Origin: Mesostigma viride
Lineage: Eukaryota > Streptophyta > Mesostigmatophyceae > Mesostigmatales > Mesostigmataceae
Assembly: GCA_009746045.1 (NCBI GenBank)
Contig: RPFO01000015.1
Span: forward strand, 1,514,529 to 1,578,528
DNA length: 64,000 nt
Reading direction: 5' to 3'
The notes below the pieces were generated by a model, which did not search any database, was not told where the DNA came from, and saw only the letters and a program-made list of their open reading frames with translations. This document shows positions 49,656 through 59,387 of this stretch, in pieces. A program made the position numbers and the translations under genes. The first letter of the stretch is position 1. The number at the start of each line of letters is the position of its first letter.

Positions 49656-50515
49656 TCGCGCGCAGCGGGAGGAACGCGACCAGCCGCCAGGTCAATGAGG
49701 GTGTCAAAGAGAATGTCCTCGCCCCCATGCCCCACCAGGACCTCCAAGTGCTCGTAGCGCCAGCCCGACGGCCCGGTAGAGGAAGCCCGCGGGACCGCAC
49801 GCATCACCTCCAGGAAGCAGTCGCGGTCCAGCCGGAGGGGGGCCGGCAGGGGGTCCGGCACGGGCAGCTGGAATCCGGGCTCCGCAGGGTGAAGAGCCTC
49901 CAAGGCCGCCAGGGTAGCCGCATTGGCGGGGGCCAGCTTGGCCATTTCCAAGCGGGTCATGGCCCGGCTGAGCTGCCCCTCGCGGACGAGGCGGATGACG
50001 TCGGCGGCCACCCGCTCGAAGTTGACCTCCCCCGACAGCCGGGCCGTGCGCGGGGGCGGCACGCCAAACAGCCCCTCCCAGTCCCCCTGCAGAAAGCGTC
50101 GGCAACGGGCAATAACCGCACCCTGGAGGCCGCGCACACCACGCCCGAGAGGGGTGAGGAGCAGGCGGGGGGTCACCATGTGCAGTTTAAAGCCCAGCGG
50201 GTCGTCCGGAGCGGCGTGCATGCGCCGGAGAGAAACGATTGCACATTGCGCGAAAAGGCTACGCGCGCGGTGGGGGAGGTCGGTCAGGGTAGACGTCGGG
50301 TTGATGGCGCATGCATCCCAGGGAACCGTGTCAAGCCAACGCCAACTGGCCGAGTAGTCGGGCGGCGGGGGCTGGGAGCCGGTGGGAGCCGAGGCGGGAG
50401 GGGGGAGGGGGCCGGGACTGCTGGCCGGTTGAGGGGCCGTTGAGCAACACAGGCGCGCGCGTGCTGAGCGCGCCCGTGAATGGAGTACACCCGCTGGCAG
50501 TGAGCTTCCGGGCAC
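49541..50515 (-). CDS. LINE RT N-terminal region
   Basis: A 324-codon frame ahead of the RT core. It includes DWEGLFGVP, NFERVAADVIRLVREGQLSR and TGPSGWRYEHLEVLV, typical of the first RT blocks in R2-like LINEs, and ends with LLALLKG where the frame moves to the next ORF near 49.6 kb. It also has an Arg-rich DNA-binding-like stretch. Confidence 0.85.
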   Translation of the reverse strand: MPGSSLPAGVLHSRARSARARLCCSTAPQPASSPGPLPPPASAPTGSQPPPPDYSASWRWLDTVPWDACAINPTSTLTDLPHRARSLFAQCAIVSLRRMHAAPDDPLGFKLHMVTPRLLLTPLGRGVRGLQGAVIARCRRFLQGDWEGLFGVPPPRTARLSGEVNFERVAADVIRLVREGQLSRAMTRLEMAKLAPANAATLAALEALHPAEPGFQLPVPDPLPAPLRLDRDCFLEVMRAVPRASSTGPSGWRYEHLEVLVGHGGEDILFDTLIDLAAGRVPPAAREWLAGARLLALLKGVLPPPRARCARSPAVRCSASSWAK

Positions 50516-51123
50516 CGGTAACAGCTCATGGCCTGCAGATCCGCCGCGCCGAGATCGGGGTGCACAGCGCGAAGGTGCTGGCAGAGGAGGTTACGGTTGT
50601 GGAACACACCAGCACACGGGGACCCCGTGGGAAGCAGCACGGCACACCGGTGAAGGCCGTCGGCGGGCGCTGAGTGGCGGGGAGCGGCGCCAGCAAAGGC
50701 AGGACGTGGGGCCTGCGGCGTCTCCCCAGCCGGGCCGGCAGGCGCGCGCACCACGACCCGACCAGCGCCCGGCAGCCCGCCGGGGCCACGGAGGAGGCAG
50801 TGCCCACCGGGGAGACCCCCAGCGGAGGGGGATCGAGAACGCCGGCGCCCCTCCCAGGGGGACTCGCCAGCGCGCCCGCGACCACCCCAGGCCCCGGCAA
50901 CGAGGCCGGGGGCGGCGGCCGAGGGGTCGGGGAGGCAGCTGGCCCCGGGGCCCGGTGGGGACCCGGCAGGGGACCCAGCGAGACCGGGGGCGGGCCGAGA
51001 GGAAGCGCAGTCCCAGGGGGCGGCACAACAGCCCGGCACAACGGGCAGCGCGGCACGGAGTGGAGCAAGCTGCGCGCGATGCACGCTTGATGGAATGTGT
51101 GGCCGCACGCGGGCAGGCGACAC
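50284..51123 (-). CDS. LINE zinc-finger region (C2H2-like)
   Basis: Only the second half of this frame looks real: VFHNRNLLCQHLRAVHP and CYRCPEAHCQRVYSIHGRAQ resemble the C2H2 and related fingers that lie before RT in R2-type LINEs and bind the target DNA. The first half is a shadow of the RING frame. The frame ends in a Pro-rich linker. Confidence 0.6.
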   Translation of the reverse strand: MSPARVRPHIPSSVHRAQLAPLRAALPVVPGCCAAPWDCASSRPAPGLAGSPAGSPPGPGASCLPDPSAAAPGLVAGAWGGRGRAGESPWEGRRRSRSPSAGGLPGGHCLLRGPGGLPGAGRVVVRAPAGPAGETPQAPRPAFAGAAPRHSAPADGLHRCAVLLPTGSPCAGVFHNRNLLCQHLRAVHPDLGAADLQAMSCYRCPEAHCQRVYSIHGRAQHARACVAQRPLNRPAVPAPSPLPPRLPPAPSPRRPTTRPVGVGLTRFPGMHAPSTRRLP

Positions 51124-51782
51124 AAGCCATCCCCCGGCCGGAAGGGCTCAAGGCAGATGGCACAGGAGCCCGACTCGGGGTCGTCCCCCTCCAGAAGGGA
51201 CCGGACATGAGGGGGGGGCGGGTCCCAGCCGGCCTCCCAGCAACCCGGGAGAGCAGCAATCTGGGCGCGCGAGAGGATGCCGACCGGTTGGTCAGCCGCG
51301 GGGTGCCATTCGTGCGGGATGCCTGCCAACTCCAGGATGTCGTGGAGGAAGGCAGAAACAGGCGTCCCCGCGGTTAGGGGCTGGGCGCGCCCGGCCGAGT
51401 CCACCAAGATGGCCTGGCCGCCCTGAACCGCGATGGGGGCCCCGAACTCCACACGCAGCATGGCGGCCTGCGCCAGGCTGAGGGAGGTGATGAGAAAGCC
51501 CCCACTGGCAACCGGGCCGGGAGGCGGGGCCTGGGCGTCCAAGAAGAGGCGAAGCTGCCGCGGGGACATGAGGCCCAGGTCGGCGCCGCCCGCGAGGTAG
51601 GCCGCCCGCACCGAGACCTGTGCGTCTCGAGCCACCGCCGTGACGAACTCGACCACCTCCTGACCCACCCGCTCGTCCAGGGAAAGCAGCTCTTCCTGCC
51701 GGGCGGCCGGGAGATGCCACGGCAGCCGGCAGCCGGCGTGATATCCTTCCAAGACATACCCCCAAAGAGTCGAGGCCGTCAC
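50526..51782 (-). CDS. LINE RING-finger region
   Basis: A 418-codon frame; the first 250 residues are convincing. A RING-H2 finger at 207-249 reads CAIC, then CRLPACGHTFHQAC, then CPLC, giving the C3H2C3 ligand order of ubiquitin E3 ligases. The preceding part (LDERVGQEVVEFVTAVARD, LMSPRQLRLFLDA) looks globular but is unrecognised. The tail is Pro-rich and probably in the wrong frame. A RING domain in a LINE is unusual; it could ubiquitinate host factors, which is inference only. Confidence 0.7.
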   Translation of the reverse strand: MTASTLWGYVLEGYHAGCRLPWHLPAARQEELLSLDERVGQEVVEFVTAVARDAQVSVRAAYLAGGADLGLMSPRQLRLFLDAQAPPPGPVASGGFLITSLSLAQAAMLRVEFGAPIAVQGGQAILVDSAGRAQPLTAGTPVSAFLHDILELAGIPHEWHPAADQPVGILSRAQIAALPGCWEAGWDPPPPHVRSLLEGDDPESGSCAICLEPFRPGDGLCRLPACGHTFHQACIARSLLHSVPRCPLCRAVVPPPGTALPLGPPPVSLGPLPGPHRAPGPAASPTPRPPPPASLPGPGVVAGALASPPGRGAGVLDPPPLGVSPVGTASSVAPAGCRALVGSWCARLPARLGRRRRPHVLPLLAPLPATQRPPTAFTGVPCCFPRGPRVLVCSTTVTSSASTFALCTPISARRICRP

Positions 51783-51822
51783 CGGGGGGCGGCGGAAAGA
51801 AATGTCGCCCGCACCCGCGCAA

Positions 51823-52611
51823 CTAGGGCCAGGAAGGCCGGGGGCCTAGGGAGCGAGGGGAAGGCGGCCTGGAACCCGACCGCGTCCAGCAACAAAGGGC
51901 AGTACGCCCAAGAAAAGGTGGCGCGGCCCACCACGCCGACAATGTGCGAGGGCGGCCACGAGGTGAACGCGTGGGCCCGGGGGCCGCCGTCCCACGCGGC
52001 AAGGACGGGGGTGGCGGCTGGGTGGCCAACCGCGGCCGGGGGAAGGGAGGCCAGAGCGTCGGGGAGCGAGGGGCCGGGGGCGGGCGCCGGGGTCGCCAGG
52101 CCCGCCGGGGGTCGGCCGGGCCCAGCCCAGGCGACAGCGCCGCGCCCCCGTCGGCGGGGCCAGGCGACGGGTGGGGCCCCGGGGCCGAGGGCGCCAGGGC
52201 CCGAGCAACGGCGGCCCCATCGGGCAGGCCACGGCCCGCCCCGAGGGCCTCGGCAGGGGGGCACACGGGGCAGGGGGCCGGAGCACCCAGCGGGGAGGGC
52301 AGCCCGGGGGCCCGCCGGGGGGGACAGCGCGGGCACGTCCAGGAGCCCGGCGGGACCCGGTAGAGCCGGGGAGTAAGACACTGCAAGTGCCACCCGGAAT
52401 TGCAAGCATCACAAACTAACATGTGGTGCCCGCGGTGCCCGCTCCGGCAGACCTCGCAGACCAAGGAGGGGGAGACCGGGGCGCCCGAGCCCCCCGCAGC
52501 CGGGTCGCCCACCTCCGCAAGAAGGGCCGCAAGCCGAGAGGACCGCCGAGGCGCCAACCGGGGAGCGGGGGAGCCGTTGGGCGAAGGGGGTCGTGGGTCG
52601 TCCATGAACAA
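51823..52611 (-). CDS. LINE N-terminal PHD-finger region
   Basis: Starts MFMDDPRPPSPNG, just below the G-rich hairpin. A C4HC3 PHD finger at residues 52-96 reads CEVC, LVCDAC, GWHLQC, CPRC, similar to the PHD of gypsy-1 (CQVC, LLCDQC, GWHMQC, CPVC). PHD fingers usually read histone H3 tails. The remainder is Pro/Arg-rich and changes frame before the RING part. Confidence 0.8.
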   Translation of the reverse strand: MFMDDPRPPSPNGSPAPRLAPRRSSRLAALLAEVGDPAAGGSGAPVSPSLVCEVCRSGHRGHHMLVCDACNSGWHLQCLTPRLYRVPPGSWTCPRCPPRRAPGLPSPLGAPAPCPVCPPAEALGAGRGLPDGAAVARALAPSAPGPHPSPGPADGGAALSPGLGPADPRRAWRPRRPPPAPRSPTLWPPFPRPRLATQPPPPSLPRGTAAPGPTRSPRGRPRTLSAWWAAPPFLGRTALCCWTRSGSRPPSPRSLGPRPSWP

Positions 52612-52635
52612 TCAGGGCAGGCGTGGCAGCCACCG

Positions 52636-52706
52636 AGGGGGGGGGCGGGGGGTGTGGGGGGCGGAGCCCCCCACGCGGGGGGTTTGGGGGGCGGCAGCCC
52701 CCCAAC
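52636..52706. repeat. G-rich hairpin / quadruplex-prone tract
   Basis: Runs of five to seven G (GGGGGGGCGGGG, GGGGGGCGGAGCCCCCC, GGGGGGTTTGGGGGGCGGC) with matching C runs. Placed between the LINE monomers and its first ORF. Confidence 0.8.
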
Positions 52707-52710
52707 GCGC

Positions 52711-53886
52711 TGCCGTCCGGCACTTTGAAGCCCGCCGGTGCTATAATTCCTATCGTCCACGCATGTTTTCCCCTGCCTCAAACCGCACGTTGCATTTAAA
52801 TCTGGAGCCCAAAATTCACTGAAAACGTGTGCCAGCCGGTAGCAAACTGGGCCAAGCTGCCACGGAATGGTGGTACCGCCTGCCGTCCGGCACTTTGAAG
52901 CCCGCCGGTGCTATAATTCCTATCGTCCACGCATGTTTTCCCCTGCCTCAAACCGCACGTTGCATTTAAATCTGGAGCCCAAAATTCACTGAAAACGTGT
53001 GCCAGCCGGTAGCAAACTGGGCCAAGCTGCCACGGAATGGTGGTACCGCCTGCCGTCCGGCACTTTGAAGCCCGCCGGTGCTATAATTCCTATCGTCCAC
53101 GCATGTTTTCCCCTGCCTCAAACCGCACGTTGCATTTAAATCTGGAGCCCAAAATTCACTGAAAACGTGTGCCAGCCGGTAGCAAACTGGGCCAAGCTGC
53201 CACGGAATGGTGGTACCGCCTGCCGTCCGGCACTTTGAAGCCCGCCGGTGCTATAATTCCTATCGTCCACGCATGTTTTCCCCTGCCTCAAACCGCACGT
53301 TGCATTTAAATCTGGAGCCCAAAATTCACTGAAAACGTGTGCCAGCCGGTAGCAAACTGGGCCAAGCTGCCACGGAATGGTGGTACCGCCTGCCGTCCGG
53401 CACTTTGAAGCCCGCCGGTGCTATAATTCCTATCGTCCACGCATGTTTTCCCCTGCCTCAAACCGCACGTTGCATTTAAATCTGGAGCCCAAAATTCACT
53501 GAAAACGTGTGCCAGCCGGTAGCAAACTGGGCCAAGCTGCCACGGAATGGTGGTACCGCCTGCCGTCCGGCACTTTGAAGCCCGCCGGTGCTATAATTCC
53601 TATCGTCCACGCATGTTTTCCCCTGCCTCAAACCGCACGTTGCATTTAAATCTGGAGCCCAAAATTCACTGAAAACGTGTGCCAGCCGGTAGCAAACTGG
53701 GCCAAGCTGCCACGGAATGGTGGTACCGCCTGCCGTCCGGCACTTTGAAGCCCGCCGGTGCTATAATTCCTATCGTCCACGCATGTTTTCCCCTGCCTCA
53801 AACCGCACGTTGCATTTAAATCTGGAGCCCAAAATGCACTGAAAACGTGTGCCAGCCGGTAGCAAACTGGGCCAAGCTGCCACGGA
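52711..53886 (-). repeat. LINE 5' monomer array, seven 170-bp units
   Basis: Units start at 52711, 52881, 53051, 53221, 53391, 53561 and 53731 and are almost identical; the outermost is truncated at 155 bp by the LINE end. One difference is TTCACTG versus TGCACTG in the last unit. Each minus-strand unit has GGAATTATAG, a possible TATA-like element. The array lies inside the LINE target duplication, so it is the element's 5' region, like the promoter monomers of mouse L1. Confidence 0.92.
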
Positions 53887-53905
53887 AAGCACACACATAT
53901 ATATA

Positions 53906-55675
53906 GTTACTTGGGGGTCATGCCATTGGTCATGTTGCACTGTCCTATGGGTACATATTAAGGACCCCCCCCCAGGGGGGGGCGCTGGGTGCGAGACATG
54001 ACACACTTATCATGCATTATTGGACGTTTAGACGGTGAAGTTGACCCTGGCCTCGTAAAGGCAGTTGCGCAGGTAGCTGGGCATGGCTACTGAACACTGA
54101 CACCGGAGGTTGTCCCAGGGACCCATCAGGCAGATCTAAAAATAACTGGTGACTAAAAATAGGGACCAGTTTCCTTGGTACAATTGCTATCATTACAAGG
54201 CAAGTTTCCTAGTCTACATCGTCAAAAAACATCATAGATGGCAAGGCATGCATAGTTTCATCAATCCCAGCCTACAGAACATGCACTATAGCATCCAAAC
54301 ATAGATCACAACGCCAATGCACAGCTGCACTCCTACGTATCATGGCATGGTACAAGGGCGAAGACTATAGCCAACACATTAACTACCACATGCTCATTTT
54401 TCTCACATGGCGATGCTCTAATAAGCGTGTTCCAAAAGGCCTAGCATGGTGACAATGCTAGCTGAAGCTCATTTTATGCTGGGCTTGATTATATTAGCTG
54501 CTAATCGTACGAAGCAACAACACAGCAACAAGAGGCATTGTCACGGTAGTGGTGATCTTTGAGCTTTACATGTTGCCATGTAAAGCTCAAATCATCACTA
54601 ACGTGCGGCTTCAACTATATTTCATGTTGGTGTGAAGAAATAAAACCATATGGTAGCTAGCAAGGGCTAATAGTAAGTATGACACTATGCCAAGGCCCAA
54701 GTGCACACGTAGCAAGGGGGTGCAAGGGGCTGTTTTACACATGCATCCAAAACATGAGAAACGACCTCCACGTGCATGGCCGAAGTGAAAGAATATAGAG
54801 ACAATGCACTGACTGACATTGTATTTTATGCCAGCAAGGCACTGGGGCTTCCATGCTTGTTACATGGAGTGACTGCACAATGGCGCAGGCTTCCCATACT
54901 AGCAAAGCAAAAAGGCCAACCTAAAACAGGTCAGAATACCAACTGTCTTGAAGTTCTTAGGCAGTAAAAACCATCGTAATACCATAAACCACTTTTCTAA
55001 ATGTTATATCAATCGTTATTTTAGTATATTTGGTGTAAACACGGCTAATCATGAAGAAAACGGATGAACAACTGATCGCAGTGGTTGTGTGCAACAACCA
55101 CCATTGACCAATCCATAGAGTAGTAAAATAGTGACTTTTAGCCTATCAAATTTTCGATTACAGGTCCAAGATTACTTACCGAACGAAAGAACAGCTTTAC
55201 CTTGTCGATGGCCGACGCTGGGATACTAAACTGCGCCAGGTCGAAACCGCAAATTATGGGTGTTGCGGGAGTTAGCACGCCGGAGGCAAGATGGTGCCTC
55301 GCGACTTTCCCGGCCCATGAGCGCTAATGGAATATGAGAAACACAATATATAAAACTATTCGTGGCGAAACACCCCATGATACGACGTCAAACAACAAGA
55401 TCTAGCTCCATCATCACCGCCCAGACAAAAAACGCGCCCTGCCGCAATAAAATCCAGCCCGAGATAACTGTGCGCATCATTAGATGTTGCGTGACTGCGG
55501 CTATAGCATTTTTATAACGTATAAATTATGCCCCTACACCAATCAATTTTCTGCACCGCCATAGCCTCGAATTTGCATACACGTCAATATTTTACATCCA
55601 CGTTTCGTCCCATTTTACTGGGTACCCCCTGTACTTTGGTACTTCATACCTCCCTGTACACTTGTCCAAATATAG
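53906..55675. other. Interior of the TTAA-bounded element, non-coding
   Basis: No gene is supported. At 54556-54593 a hairpin pairs TGAGCTTTACATG with CATGTAAAGCTCA. The stretch 53965-54060 (a C/G run, GCGAGACATGA, CATGCATTATTGGAC, CCCTGGCCTCGTAAAGGCAG) resembles 56870-56970, showing that the two neighbouring TTAA elements are related. Confidence 0.5.
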
Positions 55676-56417
55676 TGCCTGCATGGGGGTTCACTACCTT
55701 GCCTGCATGGGGGGCCGGGGGCCAACAGAATCAGAATTGGTATTTGTATTTGCACACTGTCCTCCTGACGGGGGTGCTCGCCATGATTCGGTCGGTTTTC
55801 CCCCACGCGAACATCCGGTCCGAGGATGCGGATGGCGCTGCCTTCTATTCCCCCAACCACCGGCCTGACATCGTGGTGCTGGACTTTGAGGGGGGTGGCC
55901 GGCATCTGCTTATTGACGTTTCGGTGGCGCGGCCCTTGGCTCTTAGCCACGTGGCTGGGGCCTCCCTCACGGCAGGTTACACGGCGGACCGGGCGGAGCG
56001 GGCCAAGCTCCTGGCCTACGGCGACGTCGGGCACCATCGTGTGGTGCCCTTTGTCCTGGAGGAGTTTGGGGCCATGGGGCCCCTGACCTCCGCCTTCTTC
56101 AAGGAGTGTTGCCGGCTCCGGGAGGACCGGCTGGACCTGGAGGGCCAGCGGGCCCCAGGGTCGGCGCGGACCTGGACGTCATATTGGCGTCAGCGCTTGT
56201 CGGTGGCGCTGACTCGGGCCATGGCTGACATCATGCTCCGCCGTACGCGGGCTGATTTTGCGGTGCAGCAGGGCTATTAGGTTCCTCCCGTTAGGCGTTT
56301 CCATTGGTCTTATGGTAGTATAGAGCTTTGACATGGCTCTGTATATAGGTTTATAGCTGGGCGTTTGCTTTGGTTTGAGTGATTTCACTCTGCTGTAAGT
56401 AATTATATTTTTAATAT
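55676..56417 (+). mobile_element. 5'-truncated LINE copy (plus strand)
   Basis: Holds only the end of the LINE, from just before the CCHC finger to the 3' tail. It appears flanked by AATATAGTG (55669-55677 and 56412-56420, partly overlapping the tail). The 5' junction has a short scrambled repeat of TGCCTGCATGGGG. Confidence 0.85.
55719..56280 (+). pseudogene. LINE endonuclease domain fragment
   Basis: An open frame from NQNWYLYLHTVLL to the natural stop, with SPNHRPDIVV and LLIDVSVARP intact. It lacks RT and an own start, so it is a dead-on-arrival copy. Its high identity to the full-length LINE indicates recent insertion. Confidence 0.85.
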
Positions 56418-56514
56418 AGTGATGTCCGGTTGCAAGCTGTAGTACACATCTAGATCTAGCAGCAGATCTAATAATATCATAGATACTACTTCTGGCATTC
56501 GCTCCAGCTCGGTT

Positions 56515-56578
56515 CTAAAACTGGTACCTATTTCTAGTTACCAGTAAAACTGGTAACTAGAAATAGGTACCAGTACCA
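56515..56578. repeat. Subterminal hairpin of the TTAA element
   Basis: ACTGGTACCTATTTCTAGTT and its inverse AACTAGAAATAGGTACCAGT are separated by a short loop, close to the right end of the element. Confidence 0.85.
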
Positions 56579-56689
56579 TTTAAGGGTTAATGATGGTGGT
56601 CTGACATGGACCTTGCATGGAAGCCACTGCGGTGTATCTCAGCCTATCTCAGCTCCCTTTGCGGCACTTGCGACGTGGACTTTTGACCC

Positions 56690-58762
56690 TTCAACTGTCA
56701 AAACTCGAACCACGAGAACGGACTGAGTTTGGGTATCTTTGTGCGCCTGAGAGTAACTAGCCAAATAACATTTTCTGGCCCCCCCTTGGAACCAAGCATG
56801 CTTTTATATCAAATAATGTTTGGGAACTTTGGTTGGTCACATATCCATGCCCTACACCTGCTAAAAATAGCACCCCCCTCAGGGGGGTACAGTGCACATG
56901 GGGTTGGAGACATATATAATGCATTATCGACCATTTACACAAATCAGTTGGCCCTGGCCTTTTAAAGGCAGGTTATTATAATCATAGACATGCCATCAAT
57001 GCATTCACAACATGAAATGTCACAAAACTGTGAACGCTAGCTACAAAATGGCCAAAGCCAGCTGGCACCGTTATGACGGTGCCAGCTGGCAGGGGTATAA
57101 ATGGTAGCATAACAACACAAAACTTTATTCCAATTGGCATGAAACAAGAAGGGATGCCCAAATGGGCATAATGCACCATACCCAGGTGATAAAACAAGAG
57201 ACCATGCCATATAACACATGCCAACATGCTGCAAGGGGCCAAAATGGCACTAGTGCGCGCGCGCGGTATATATTGCGCATGACTAGCCAAGGGTGTAGCT
57301 AAATGTCAATTAGGCTACCTGGCTATGTGCCAAACTACGGATTGCGCCTCTGGGTGCGCAGATACTGCCTCCTACGAGGCCCTGTCAGCTGGGTGCCAGC
57401 TGCCAGCGTGTGGGTCGTGCGGCCATTGGCCTCAGCCCTTGCGCGGCCAGCCGGGCTGTGGGCTGACAGGGGCTGCATGGCACGCTGGCGGCGGGCGTCG
57501 TCGTCGAGGCCAGCCACTGGCCCAGCGTGGAACCTGAGATAAGCCAGCATATAAGACACAAGACCATGCTAAAAAATAGGTGAAATGCTCATTAATCAAG
57601 GCCTCAAGCGCGCGTCAAGGGGGTGGCAAGGAGCTACATCACTAACGCACCCAATGAATGACAAAACACCTCCACGTTCTTTGCAACAATAAAGAAAACA
57701 AAAGGAACAAGTTGGTAATGCTTCCATGCAGACAGGTATTGGGCATCTCCATGTTTGTCACATGCCATGGATGCAAAATAAGGAGGTGGGCGTTGGCCAG
57801 CAAAACAAGAAGCCATGCCTAAAACTGGTCAGAAAAGAACTTTTCTCGGGATGTTTGAGCCAGGAAAAGCACTGGGTAATCACATTTACCATATTACTAA
57901 CCAATACCAACCGTTATCACGCTATTTCCGTTGCAGCCTCAGCTAACAGCGACCAAACATGGTCTAAAATCTGCTTGACCTGATGGTATTCCACAACCAT
58001 GACAAGCCGATGCGTAGAGGCAGCAAAACAACAAAATGACAATCACAAGCCCTCGATTATAACCCTGATATTAGTTAGAAACAATAATACAACCATATAC
58101 GGTTAACGGAACACGCTAGGAGGCTAGAACGTACCAGGTCGGAACAGCAGATTACCTTTCCTGCGGGAGCCAGAACGCCCGATTCATGGACGTAGCCTCG
58201 AGCCTTTCCTGGCTGCCAGTTCTAGCAAATCTGGTTGGGAACAACGTCAAACGTTTATCCATGCGCAAATATCTCGAAAATTTCCGCCTGGCAACATGCA
58301 GCACTCGCACGTTCACCGCCTGGCCGCTAACATGATTTGCTGCGCCTACCAGCACCCCGAGACCCATCTACGCATCTTCAAACGTTCCATGGCTAGGGTT
58401 ATCACGTTTTTATGACTTAAAAATCATGCCTACAAAATTTGAGTCCATTATGTCAAGCTATTCTCTCGTACCAGTCAGTTGTGTGCACCGCCATAGCCGT
58501 GCGCGTCAATATTTTTCATGCACGTCGGTTCCGTTGGACCATGGTACCCCCCTAACTTTGCTCAAGCATATCTCCCTGGCCAGGTGTCCAAAGTACGGTC
58601 TGAAGTGCTCTACGGAAAGCTGACGTCTAGATCTTTCAATCCCGCCAGGTGGCACCATCAAATTATTTTTGGCGCGGCGCCTGCAAGGCGCACAAACTCA
58701 GTCCGTTAGAGTGGCGCCAGTTCAACTGGCGCCACGAAAACGGACTCAGTACAGTTTAAGGG
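56690..58762. mobile_element. Further TTAA-type element, degraded left end
   Basis: The right end ACAGTTTAAGGG is followed by TTAA (58763-58766). The left end near 56686 reads TTGACCCTTCAACTGTC, an imperfect partner. ACGGACTGAGTTT near 56720 pairs with AAACTCAGTCCGT near 58695. No transposase frame. A hairpin built on GCCAGCTGGCACCGT lies at 57058-57091. Confidence 0.5.
58711..58735. repeat. Perfect 25-bp palindrome
   Basis: GTGGCGCCAGTT, C, AACTGGCGCCAC. It sits at the subterminal position equivalent to the hairpin at 56515. Confidence 0.9.
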
Positions 58763-58836
58763 TTAACCCGCTTTTCCTTGTTAGGTAGTGGGAGATGCAT
58801 CACCGGCCCGGTGATGTTTAGAAAAAACCTGATATC

Positions 58837-58844
58837 TATATATT
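58837..58844 (+). promoter_or_regulatory. TATA-like box of the host gene
   Basis: TATATATT lies 52 bp before the ATG at 58896. Position fits a core promoter with a short 5' leader. Confidence 0.35.
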
Positions 58845-58895
58845 CGTGGTAGCTGTAAGCTTACGGGGCACCAACCCTCGGGATCGCTCTACTGG

Positions 58896-59387
58896 ATGAA
58901 TACGCGTGTGTGTGTGGTGGGGTGCGGGTTGATTCGATTGTTTTTGTTTGCGGCTAGCTTTCTTGTCGCAGTCATTGTGAATGTTGAGTCTACAACTCCC
59001 GGCGGCCTTTTCTCGCGCGGGCATATCGTTACTCCATTGGCACGGGTATTCGCTAATAGCTCGTTGTCCTCTACAGATGCCCCTGATGCAAGCAAACCCA
59101 TTAGTTCCGTGTGGGAAGAAACGCGCATTGCAAGAAACAGCATATCCAGACAGTCCGCCACCTCTCGACGTCAGGGAAATGGGAAGGTCAGCGTAGTGGC
59201 GTCTACGGTAAAAAGGGTTTTGCTGGCCACGGAGGAGGCCCCAGGCGTTATAAGCCAAAACCCGCCAGGTTTCTCGAGCTCAGGCGGGGCAGCAAATGCA
59301 CGGCAAAAAGCTGTCGGACGCGCTCCTGGCCATTCCCAGCGCCGCGTCGTGGGGGATTTCGCTCTTCCGCTCACGCTTAAAATCGTT
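58896..59387 (+). CDS. Host gene exon 1: signal anchor and stem of a putative type II glycosyltransferase
   Basis: ATG at 58896 gives MNTRVCVVGCGLIRLFLFAASF and further hydrophobic residues to about 30, a single N-terminal membrane anchor typical of Golgi type II enzymes. A Ser/Ala/Arg-rich stem of about 120 residues includes one N-glycosylation site (NSS). The exon ends LPLTLKIV before the donor GTAAGG at 59388, in phase 0. With exon 2 it forms a beta-strand/SCQ start like that of GT-A fold enzymes. The gene is the only host-type gene recognised. Confidence 0.65.

Larger units (their letters stand above)
47311..53886 (-). mobile_element. Full-length LINE with restriction-like endonuclease (6.6 kb)
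   Basis: Flanked by a 20-bp target duplication AAAGCACACACATATATATA (47287-47306 and 53886-53905). Reading minus: seven 170-bp 5' monomers, a G-rich hairpin, PHD finger, RING finger, C2H2-like fingers, RT, CCHC finger, restriction-like endonuclease, and a 3' tail that ends ATTATATTTTTAA against an AT microsatellite. RT plus CCHC plus a C-terminal restriction-like endonuclease is the R2-type layout. Frame changes at G/C homopolymers break the ORF. Confidence 0.93.
47180..56586. mobile_element. TTAA-bounded element (piggyBac-like) with nested LINEs
   Basis: The left end CCCTTGGATGGT and right end ACCATTTAAGGG are inverse partners with more similarity inside (TAGTTACCAGT). TTAA lies outside both (47176-47179 and 56587-56590). 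The 9.4 kb include a full-length LINE and a truncated LINE; without them about 2.1 kb of non-coding DNA remain, comparable to the 1.69-kb element at 26211. Confidence 0.6.

Noticed and set aside
48108-49757. 549-codon frame on the plus strand
   Set aside because: Antisense shadow of the GC-rich LINE RT gene.
52711-53886. Regular repeats as a CRISPR array
   Set aside because: The 170-bp units are contiguous and have no unique spacers, and the context is a eukaryotic LINE.
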